Assembly: GCA_963971305.1 (NCBI GenBank)
Contig: OZ020307.1
Coordinates: forward strand, 59,207,702 to 59,271,701
Direction of reading: 5' to 3'
From: Arcuatula senhousia
Taxonomy: Eukaryota > Mollusca > Bivalvia > Mytilida > Mytilidae
Length of the DNA: 64,000 bases
Position 1 is the stretch's first letter. Each line of letters opens with the position of its first letter. Of this stretch, positions 59,901 through 64,000 are shown one piece after another. Under the pieces are notes generated by a model that saw only the letters and a list, made by a program, of their open reading frames with translations, ran no database searches and was not told the DNA's origin. The position numbers and the translations under genes are program-made.

Positions 59901-61207
59901 CCCTGAAGTTGTTCCGAGAGTATATATAATTTCATGTTGATTAAATGATTTATAAAGTTTCATGATCCTATACTTACATCTCTGTAAGTGGTCATCCATG
60001 CGGAAAATATAGGAAAATATATACAACCAGCATCCGAAGCATGCATTGTGCTTAGCATCACAAGGTGTACCTACCATACCAATATGGTTGCTATGGCACT
60101 TGTCAGTAAGTGGGAATAGACTTTAACCATTCTTCTGTAAGTGGTCATTTATGCAGAAAATATAGGTCACATCCAGCATCCCAAGCATGCATTGTGCTTA
60201 GCATCACTAGATGCACCTACCATACCAATATAGTTGATGTGGCACTTGTCAGTAAGTGTGAATGGAATTTAACCATTTTTCTGTAAGAGGTCATCCATGC
60301 GGAAAAAATAGGTCACATTCAGCATCCGAAGCATGCATTGTGCTTAGCATCACTATGTGCACCTACTATACCAATATCATTGATTTGGCATTTGTCAATA
60401 TGTGGGAATTTGGAAATATGGGGATTTGGGACGGACAGATTGACGGACGTCCGGACCTCCGGACAAACGGACCCGAACACTATATGCCCCCCTACATTCG
60501 TAGATGGGACATAAAAACTCTTATTTTATCATTATATCACATATTAGACAAATAAAACTATTATTAAACGTTTCCATAATGATTTATCTTAAGTGTTCGT
60601 GTCTTGATATTCTGTGCCATTACAGACCATCGATCCTCCGTCAAGATATCTAAAAAAATCGACAATAAAAACTTCTTTACTGTTTAAATGAATATAAAGA
60701 CAAATTTACACATTAAAACCTTTAATTTTGAGTGGAAAAACCGTTTTTTTATCTACTCCTCTGCACATTTCTCTAAATCTCTCTAGTTCTCTCTGTTTAG
60801 ATGCCCCCTAGGGCCTAGCAGTTGGAATATCCCATTGTGGACAATCCGAACCGTCATCATCGGAAACCCTTGGTTGGTCACGCTCTCGCTACGCTACCTC
60901 TCGGGTAGTGTAGCGAGAGTGTGACCAACCCTGGGTTTCAGACGATGCCGAACCTTTTGAAGAAGTTCTCCCCCTTATCAGTACTCCCACAAATGAAGAA
61001 CAAACCAAAGGCACTTGACATATTAAAACTAACTAAAAATCTTCAGTAAAGAAATAATTTATCCCAGATAATTGGTGAGCCGTTTACCATATCAACTTCA
61101 GCTGCTGGTCCAGTGATGTCAGCTATACCAGTCCCAATAATGTAATTAGCATCACCGTGACATTGTGACAAAGTTGTGAAAAAGAAGAACACTAAAAGGC
61201 CCTTCAT
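26574..61207 (-). CDS. ASAH2: Neutral ceramidase (N-acylsphingosine amidohydrolase 2-type)
   Basis: Nineteen exons join in frame on the minus strand: 61088-61207, 53901-54050, 50672-50848, 49491-49618, 48465-48542, 47901-48021, 39936-40064, 39265-39351, 35564-35668, 35187-35268, 34625-34737, 33285-33379, 32557-32596, 31740-31838, 30432-30527, 29902-30045, 29447-29500, 28795-28880, 26574-26922 (2253 nt, 750 aa; human about 780). All junctions are GT-AG with matching phases. The family hydrolyses ceramide to sphingosine and fatty acid at the cell surface or outside the cell. Visible motifs are a signal peptide (about 1-20), HTHSGPGG (114-121), WYAVH (His 223), GDVSPN with the presumed Ser nucleophile (276), SEFTTMSGRR (Glu 460) and YTTTYEEYQ (500-508). 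The C-terminal immunoglobulin-like region is also present. There is no mucin-like Ser/Thr box after the signal peptide. The C-terminus is about 50 residues longer than the human protein. Two exons adjoin tandem arrays. Confidence 0.96.
27287..28556. repeat. Pearl-like element, family G
   Basis: The left hairpin GTGAGCCGCAGCTCAC is followed by about seven units of roughly 175 bp (GTTTCATGAAAATCCATCAA, GGGGTTTAGGAGGAGTTGCG, GATGGGTACCCCCATGTAGT), a GGACGGACGGAC run, and a terminal hairpin CCCCCCACTTTTGAAGTGGG. It lies in the intron before the last ceramidase exon. Core phrases are shared with the element at 52445. Confidence 0.8.
31008..31575. repeat. Pearl-like family A copy
   Basis: The left end is ACTGTGAGCTACTGCTC. 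Core units carry GGAAGTAGATATC, AAAGGACCTCAT and GAGAAAAATGTTACG, and the right end CCCCTTCTTCTTCGAAACAG lacks a full tetranucleotide run. It is in a ceramidase intron. Confidence 0.7.
31740..31838 (-). CDS. ASAH2: Neutral ceramidase exon 14: Tyr-containing catalytic motif
   Basis: It encodes residues 476-508: TLITNGFPSDTVTVIAGLSN, DYSGYTTTYEEYQ. It matches human GLCNVYTHYITTYEEYQ, whose Tyr completes the zinc site. The phase is 0 on both sides. Confidence 0.92.
31961..32101. repeat. Short element with GAGGCTCCCAGGAGCC hairpin, family L
   Basis: The left hairpin AGGCTCCCAGGAGCCT with CTCACCTGA, and the right end GTCCAGGTGAGCTAAA, put CTCACCTG and CAGGTGAG in inverted position. Only about 140 bp with almost no core. 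Larger relatives are at 48614, 54443 and 56680. Confidence 0.7.
33285..33379 (-). CDS. ASAH2: Neutral ceramidase exon 12: Glu ligand motif
   Basis: It encodes residues 431-462: ITNPYMWEPEILDVQLLRVG, QLAIIAVPSEFT. Glu 460 aligns with the human zinc-coordinating Glu in GEFTTMSGRR. The motif continues in the 40-nt exon 13 (32557-32596), which gives TMSGRRTMETVKK. Confidence 0.9.
33523..33638. mobile_element. Palindromic MITE, short copy
   Basis: TACTGTGGATTTATTTATTT and GAATCAACAGTA are inverted ends of the family at 1311. It is about 116 bp and intronic. Confidence 0.5.
33754..34585. repeat. Pearl-like element, family I
   Basis: The left end AGTGAGCACACTCACATACC is followed by four units of about 155-165 bp (AACAGGAAGTAGATGATC, GACAGACCT, TCCCACCATATGGGACACCT) and a long run of CGGA/CAGA tetranucleotides (about 34492-34536). 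It then ends GGACCAGTCAAAAACATAAT. The end GGACCAGTCAAAAACAT also occurs in the element at 63281. Confidence 0.75.
35564..35668 (-). CDS. ASAH2: Neutral ceramidase exon 9, downstream of an acceptor-containing tandem array
   Basis: It encodes residues 331-365: ELYQTAQIKLSGPVDF, RHTYVDMTKVMVQLNTTTK, matching human ELYASASQEVTGPL and WVDMTDVTVWLNST. The acceptor TTATTTGTAG|GAG is the last of about 40 copies. The first 48 nt of the exon are in each copy; the rest is unique. Confidence 0.9.
35624..38838 (-). repeat. About 78-bp minisatellite carrying exon 9 head and its splice acceptor, about 40 copies
   Basis: Each unit, in gene sense, reads GAGTTATACCAGACGGCCC, AAATCAAACTGTCAGGACC, AGTAGATTTC, then an intron-like linker with CATACTTACACTGAATTTTA and TTTGTAG. 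It therefore contains 48 coding nt, a possible branch point, a T-rich tract and an acceptor. Linkers fall into several types (CAGTGCACAAGTATGAC, AAATCATAGTAAGTACGAC, CAGTGTAAGTATGAC, as plus strand). The rarer GCACAAGTACAAC type recurs near 36953, 37433, 37913 and 38703, a higher-order period of about 480 bp (six units). In the commonest unit the ELYQ frame ends at the TAG of the next acceptor. Confidence 0.95.
39730..39872. mobile_element. Palindromic MITE, diverged copy
   Basis: GATTTCATTATATTTCTTGT, TTTTTGTGGTTTTTGTGTGC and an inverted right half (CCACAAATCCGCGAACCATT) place it in the family at 1311. The ends are degraded. Confidence 0.45.
39936..40064 (-). CDS. ASAH2: Neutral ceramidase exon 7: catalytic serine motif
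   Basis: It encodes residues 259-301: ESGKFVAAFAQANEGDVSPN, TAGPKCLDTGKPCDPVHSTC, NGR. The Ser of GDVSPN (276) is the predicted nucleophile. Four Cys residues correspond to the disulfide-bearing loop. A 7.8 kb intron with three nested mobile elements precedes it. Confidence 0.92.
42545..42729 (+). other. Short GC-rich reading frame inside the Harbinger-type element
   Basis: In AT-rich surroundings a frame ending at TAG near 42729 reads YIGNFEEKVQEYVKPPRGKR, VDPHKSARGIQLAMSGRRTI, EGIIVFMQS. It is preceded by a T-rich tract and TTTTAG, a plausible acceptor. It may be a last exon of an element protein. I do not recognise it, and the opposite strand is open too. Confidence 0.3.
43030..43382 (+). 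mobile_element. tRNA-derived SINE
   Basis: The tRNA-like head has an A-box region TGGTGTAGTGGTTAACGC and a B box GGTTCGATCC (about 43086-43095). A central domain follows with CCTTCGGAAGGGACG, TGTCCTGTGTATGGGAGAGC and CATGCACGTTAAAAACCCC, and the tail is AATAAATATG-rich. Perfect 9-bp target duplications TAAGTTATT flank it (43021-43029, 43383-43391). The GCACGTTAAA block resembles conserved SINE core domains found across metazoans; which superfamily I cannot say. The anticodon arm does not fold well, so this is not a functional tRNA. Confidence 0.88.
45186..45310. repeat. Interspersed repeat shared with 50341-50465
   Basis: GCAGTGACCTATGGTCA, TGTTGAAGACTGCTTGCTG, ATTTTTTAAAT and GTTGTGTCGCGTACACTCAT, TCCACATCTC match GCAGCGACCACTGGTCA, ATTGAAGGCTGCTGGCTG and GTTGTGTCGCGTACACTTAT at 50353-50460. 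One copy is inside the Harbinger-type element and the other in a ceramidase intron. Class unknown. Confidence 0.6.
47901..48021 (-). CDS. ASAH2: Neutral ceramidase exon 6: second zinc-ligand motif
   Basis: It encodes residues 218-258. SWYAVHCTSMNNTNQLISSD corresponds to human WFAIHPVSMNNSNHLVNSD; the His (223) is kept while the usual Pro after it is Cys. NKGYASLLAEMDKNGGKFPA follows. The donor is GTAAGA. Confidence 0.9.
48614..49030. repeat. Truncated family L element
   Basis: It starts AACAAGAGGCTCCCAGGAGC, CTGAATCGCTCACCTGA, and contains TTCTATTTTTAGCCACAGTG and CAAAAATCCCAACATCAGTT as in 55545-55610. The right terminal hairpin is missing. It ends close to the exon 4 array. Confidence 0.65.
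49074..49540 (-). repeat. 59-61 bp tandem array copying the exon 4 end and its donor
   Basis: There are eight copies, the true exon end plus seven downstream, in the gene's sense AACAGGAGTCCTACAGC, TTATCTACAGAATCCAGC, AGAGGAGAGAGCTAG then GTAAATATT. Copies start at about 49074, 49132, 49191, 49250, 49310, 49369, 49430 and 49491. Two carry an extra CT pair. The outermost copy continues into GTAAAATAAACC, probably the ancestral intron. The true exon copy differs at several bases (AGAAGC, CTGCAG), so the array copies resemble one another more than the exon. Confidence 0.92.
49491..49618 (-). CDS. ASAH2: Neutral ceramidase exon 4, abutting a donor-containing tandem array
   Basis: It encodes residues 150-192: SIERAHNNQRPGNMYINNG, ELLDTNINRSPTAYLQNPAE, ERAR. 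The donor GAGCTAG|GTAAAT is the first of eight near-identical donor copies lying downstream in the transcript. Reading through it gives AGG TAA, an immediate in-frame stop, so exact use of the first donor is needed. Confidence 0.9.
50672..50848 (-). CDS. ASAH2: Neutral ceramidase exon 3: zinc-site motif
   Basis: It encodes residues 91-149, from IIKRLMAKYGNLYTERNV through ITGIHTHSGPGGFHQYLLYD to FDAIVDGVVK. HTHSGPGG is the conserved zinc-binding loop of neutral ceramidases. The acceptor is CATTTCAG, the donor GTTAGT, phase 0 on both sides. Confidence 0.92.
51177..52245. repeat. Pearl-like element, family J, 177-178 bp core
   Basis: The ends TCTCGCCTGCGAAGCAGAGC and GCCAGCAGGCGAGACATA are inverted. 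A CGG-rich stretch (GGCGGCGGCGGCTACGGCGG) is followed by about five units of 177-178 bp: GAGCACCTCCATATCTCAAG, GGTTGATGAAACTTGGTATG, CCCCATCTTTTGACCTTGAC. A unit of 177 nt keeps a minus-strand frame open for 259 codons, which is a by-product, not a gene. Confidence 0.8.
52445..53252. repeat. Pearl-like element, family K
   Basis: The left hairpin GTGAGCGAGCTCAC is followed by four units of about 175 bp (ATCTCCCCTGAATGATGTCT, TTCATGCACATCTACATATG, TTTAGGAGGAGTTGCGCTTA), then a GGACAGACGGACAGACGGAC run. The terminal hairpin is CCCCCCAAACTTTGTTTGCG with GGGGGGTATAATTA. It is in a ceramidase intron. Confidence 0.82.
54443..55780. repeat. Family L element, about 157-bp core x6
   Basis: The left hairpin GAGGCTCCCAGGAGCC with CGCTCACCTGG is followed by six units of about 157 bp (AAGCAAGCAACAGCTTTTCT, TTTAGGGGCCGTAACCCCTA, AAGGGGTCATCTGACAACTT), a GACGACAACGGACGACGACG run, and the right end GGCCTTTGGCCAGGTGAGCT. 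It is in a ceramidase intron. CTCACCTGG and CCAGGTGAG are inverted. Confidence 0.82.
55795..56362. repeat. Pearl-like family A2
   Basis: Three units of about 180 bp read AACAGGAAGTAGG, GACCTGAAATGGAATCCC, CATACCAAATATCAAGAGGC, GTAGTTGCTGAGAAAACTGT. The end has GCCGGCTCGCTGCCCGCCGC and ACCATTTTATAACCCAGATT. It follows the family L element by about 15 bp. Confidence 0.7.
56680..58115. repeat. Family L element with about 490-bp core
   Basis: It begins AGGCTCCCAGGAGCCTGAAT, CGCTCACCTGA. The phrase ACATCCTAAAGATCAAGTAT recurs at about 56996, 57484 and 57973, roughly 488 bp apart, along with CTCTAATGGTTTTCAAGATA and GGTCTGACCCCCCTGTTCTA. The end is a GACGACGGACGACAGACG run and CAATAGCTCAT. The GGTGAGCT terminus is truncated. 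Confidence 0.75.
58820..58925. repeat. Short pearl-like family N element
   Basis: AACAAGAATATGTCAAGACA, TAATGCCCCATTTTGC, CAGGACAGAAGGACAGAC and CCCCCATACTTTCGTAGAAA give the two ends and tetranucleotide remnant of the element at 59838 with no core. Confidence 0.6.
59838..60516. repeat. Pearl-like element, family N
   Basis: It begins AACAAGAATATGTCCAAAAG, ACATAATGCCCC. Three units of about 170 bp follow (CTGTAAGTGGTCATCCATGC, CAGCATCCGAAGCATGCATT, GTGCTTAGCATCAC), then GGGACGGACAGATTGACGGA, and the end CCCCCCTACATTCGTAGATG, GGACATAAAA. It lies in ceramidase intron 1. Confidence 0.75.
60851..60950. repeat. Near-perfect hairpin
   Basis: The left arm GGTTGGTCACGCTCTCGCTA, CGCTACC and the right arm GGGTAGTGTAGCGAGAGTGT, GACCAACC pair across a 4-6 nt loop. 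Pairing continues through CGGAAACCC/GGGTTTCAG and ATCATCGG/GACGATGCCG, about 45 bp per arm. It lies in ceramidase intron 1, about 140 bp downstream of exon 1 in the gene's sense. Confidence 0.8.
61088..61207 (-). CDS. ASAH2: Neutral ceramidase exon 1: signal peptide and mature N-terminus
   Basis: It encodes residues 1-40. MKGLLVFFFFTTLSQCHG is a classical signal peptide, followed at once by YIIGTGIADITGPAAEVDM, the start of the catalytic domain. I chose this Met because it places the hydrophobic core directly after Met-Lys. An upstream in-frame Met (61286-61288) would add 27 residues and bury the signal. The donor ATG|GTAAAC joins to ATGGGC, giving DMMGYANP, the family motif. Confidence 0.9.
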
Positions 61208-61626
61208 TTTTATCTTGTCAGTAGAAAATTCTTGAGTTGTCAGGCCAAAATCACGAGAAATTGTATTAACTGGTTCCAAAAATGACAATATTTTTTCCCT
61301 TTCTCTTCAAAGAAAAAAAAACAGTAGCGAATCAAACTAATACGAGTACGGTTTCGGAACAACTAAGAACGTTTTAGCGGAGATCATCTCTAAAAATATC
61401 TTTCAACTTCGGATAAAAAAAAAATTGAGATACTTAAGAATAAATCTATCTGTTCATGAGTTGAACTGTTGGTTTTAACAAGAAATTGGTTTTAAATATG
61501 TGAATCTATTTTGGTGGAAAACCATTCCCCTCAGTAGGATTGATTCTTCGGGAACTACCTGCTAGCTCAGTTATTCAATATATTTATCTGTGATAAAAAG
61601 ATGATAGGAAAAGTTACAAAAATCAA
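61208..61626 (-). promoter_or_regulatory. Neutral ceramidase 5' UTR and presumed promoter region
   Basis: This is the sequence immediately upstream of the chosen start codon. The frame is open to a Met at 61286-61288, then AT-rich DNA. I see no clear TATA box or other recognisable element; promoter status is by position only. Confidence 0.3.
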
Positions 61627-62844
61627 ACTGGCTACGATTACCTGGATTTACCTGGAAAAGTAACAATAAGATAAAAATTATTGTTACCTGACGCCGGAAG
61701 TCAAAGAAAAATATAAACTGGTCCACGGATGCGGACCTGTTTTTTTATGAAAGTAACATTAAGATTTTTTTCTAATTGTTACCGCTCGTTATTGTTACCT
61801 TAAAATGTGTGAACTAACAACGAATTTTGTTTTTATTTTTCATAAGGCTATTATAAAACGCCGGGTATTTTGACACATAGAACCGGGTGGAACGCAAGAG
61901 ACCGGGTGAGCAAAAAAAACATTGTGTTCATGTAGGTGTGGTATTTTCTTTATGAACGTATTGAAAAGAGATAACAGACAAAAATAAGTTTATACAGCCT
62001 TTTGTATGTCCATTATATATCTACTACTACGCCAAGTTTTGTCTGTTTTTACTGAAAATTAAATGTCTTGAACAACTGAATTACTCCCGGAAATGTAAAC
62101 TTTCAACTTCTATGATTGTAACTTATCCCAAAATGCAAGCTGAAACCTTTTTTGGTCAATATAGATACCCCAATGTATACTTGTTTATCTATAAGAAGTT
62201 CAACTTCTAATTTGACGTATTATTAAGCACAGTATTATTCAATATCCTAACCAAGGTGGCGAATTTTGGACACAAGAGACAGCGGGTGATTTTAGATGAA
62301 GAACACTAAGAACGCGGGTGTTGGACTTAATAAACCGGGTGCTAGGTAGCAATAACTTTGGATGAAATAAATATTCACCACCGGCATCTCGGAAGCCATT
62401 TTGATACGTTATAAGCTTTTTTGTTACAAACGGCCGAAGACAAAACAGACCAAATGTATTAACTTGGGGTGGTCTTATAGAAAAGACAGTGTTTCAATAT
62501 ATATGTATTTTTATGATCACAATTCAAGTCACCCGGATGGTTTTATTAGTTAAAATAAAGGTTAAATAAATTAGTTTTTTGTTCCAAGTTTTCAATTACA
62601 AAAAAAAACATTATCTAATAAAGAAATAACATATTGTTAATAATATTCTTAAATACAAAACAATATCCAAATTCATATAATAAGGTAACAATAACGCAAA
62701 GTAACAATAAGAAAAATTACTTATTGTTACTTCCAATAAAACAGGTCCGCGTCCGATACACGGTTTTCCGTTAGTCCGTCCTTCCGGTGCCAGGTAACAA
62801 TAATTTTTTTCTTATTGTTACTTTTCCATGTAACCGTATCCAGT
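61627..62844. mobile_element. Long-TIR non-autonomous element of 1.2 kb
   Basis: The left arm ACTGGCTACGATTACCTGG, GGAAAAGTAACAATAAGA, AAAATTATTGTTACCTG, CCGGAAG, GCGGACCTGTTTT is mirrored on the right (CAATAAAACAGGTCCGCG, CTTCCGGTGCCAGGTAACAA, TAACAATAATTTTTTTCTTA, TTACTTTTCCATG, TAACCGTATCCAGT). The arms are about 130-150 bp. The middle has repeated CCGGGTG motifs and no open frame. The superfamily is not identified; target duplications are unclear. Confidence 0.7.
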
Positions 62845-64000
62845 GCCCAATAATAGAGGTTTCTGAACTTGTTTTCGAAACTTCGAAATTTTCGAAATTT
62901 GGTGGGAAAAGGCTTACTCTGTTTGTTTGTTTTTCGTAGGGTTAACATAAGCAGTTTAGCTCTTATAACAGAAAAAACAATTTGGTAAAGCAAGAAAACG
63001 AAATCTAACGAAATCTATAGATATAGCGAAATCTGTAAGTCTACCGGTATCTGTTTAATGAGAAATACGAAATCGGTTCAATCTGAATATGATGAAATAA
63101 GCATGATAAGTATACATATTTCAACTTTCCTAGCATACTAAAAGTGATGATGGCTGACGGGAGAAGGTATACTTAAAGCATTGAATTGTTACGAGTAAAA
63201 AAAATAAACTTTAATTTTCTTTATGAAATATCATAGACCTGTATATTATAATATAATAAATGAAAGAACATTATATAATTAGTGAGCACAGCACGCTCAC
63301 ATACCTCACGCGTTCTGTTATTGGCTATAAAAATTAACCTTGAGCTCATAAACTTTTGCGTATTAAAACTTTGTGATAACATACACAGTTACATATGTTA
63401 TACTTCTTGAATACAAAGTTTCGCTAAATTCTGTTCAGTAGTTTAACAAACTGTAATAAGAATTTTCTGCAAATTTATAAGTCCAAAGGGCCATAACCCC
63501 CACAAAAATTCGCAGATCAAAAATTCCTTGTAACATGCACAACTACATATGGTGTACTTCTTGAATACCAAGTTTCATTAAATTCTGTTCAGTAGTTTAA
63601 GGGGAGTTGCGTTCACAAACTTTGATGACAGACGGAAGGACGGACGGACGGACTGGGTGACTGACTGACTGACTGACAGACGGACCAGTCAAAAACATTA
63701 TATCGTTCGCAACTTCGTTGCGTGGGGTATAATTAAGTATACATATTTAATATACAGGTCTTTGGAAATATACAATGGCACGATAATAATAAAAAAACGC
63801 ATGAAGATAAAATTTAAACAAATAGACATATACTTATTTTATTCATTTTATATAAATGTATATGTTTATATGACTCTGTTGGTCATCCACCATTCGATTT
63901 ACTGAACAGTGCCATAACCCCGACCTCCTTAATCCGCAGTTACGCAACGCATACACCAAAAACTTCAATCAACAGATCGACTACGAGCCGTTTTAAATTT
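62845..64000. other. Region upstream of the ceramidase gene
   Basis: Apart from the pearl-like element (63281-63735) it is AT-rich. Two weak coding hints exist: GATGATGGCTGACGGGAGAA followed by GGTATAC near 63147-63165 (a possible MADGRR start with donor), and a GC-richer stretch at 63890-64000. Neither is enough to call a gene. Confidence 0.35.
63281..63735. repeat. Pearl-like element, family O
   Basis: The left end AGTGAGCACAGCACGCTCAC is followed by about two units (AACATACACAGTTACATATG, AGTTTCGCTAAATTCTGTTC, AGTAGTTTAA), a GGAAGGACGGACGGACGGAC and CTGACTGACTGACTGAC run, then GGACCAGTCAAAAACATTAT. The hairpin CGCAACTTCGTTGCG with GGGGTATAATTA ends it. The ends match the element at 33754. 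Confidence 0.8.

Overview
The window looks like AT-rich nuclear DNA of a bivalve mollusc, probably mytilid-like. The basis is intron-rich genes with GT-AG junctions and animal orthologues, plus many mobile elements built as 150-490 bp tandem-repeat cores followed by a GACG/ACGG-type tetranucleotide run and a hairpin end, which is the architecture described for 'pearl' (Helentron/HINE-like) elements of oysters and mussels. The species cannot be fixed from sequence alone.

Three protein genes are supported by spliced models that I built by hand and that stay in frame throughout. (1) Minus strand, at least 2035-5235: five internal exons of a multi-pass membrane protein of unknown function, resembling the DUF7802-type family as I remember it; its first and last exons were not found. 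(2) Plus strand, 7184-18757: CCDC6, nine coding exons, 413 aa. It lies head-to-head with gene 1. (3) Minus strand, 26574-61207: neutral ceramidase (ASAH2-type), nineteen coding exons, 750 aa, with signal peptide and catalytic motifs intact. It converges tail-to-tail on CCDC6. The three genes have no evident functional link.

Most of the rest is repeats, layer on layer: about sixteen pearl-like bodies, a palindromic MITE family (1311, 4643, 33523, 39730), an internally deleted hAT element (7938-9622), a hAT MITE (18138-18383), two TTAA-flanked elements (14699-14970, 15215-16326), a long-TIR element (61627-62844), and a three-level nest in one ceramidase intron. In that nest a 7.3 kb TTAA-flanked element (40425-47708) contains a 5.06 kb PIF/Harbinger-type element (41325-46379, TTA duplications), which contains a tRNA-derived SINE (43030-43382, 9-bp duplications).

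The most unusual signal is that three separate exon boundaries in two genes have grown into tandem arrays on their intron side. The arrays are CCDC6 exon 7 donor (59 bp x5), ceramidase exon 4 donor (about 59-61 bp x8), and ceramidase exon 9 acceptor (about 78 bp x about 40, with higher-order structure). Each repeat unit carries exon-end coding sequence plus the splice site, so one true junction sits at the edge of a ladder of near-identical decoy sites. In all three, using most or all of the decoys would add an in-frame stop or shift the frame.
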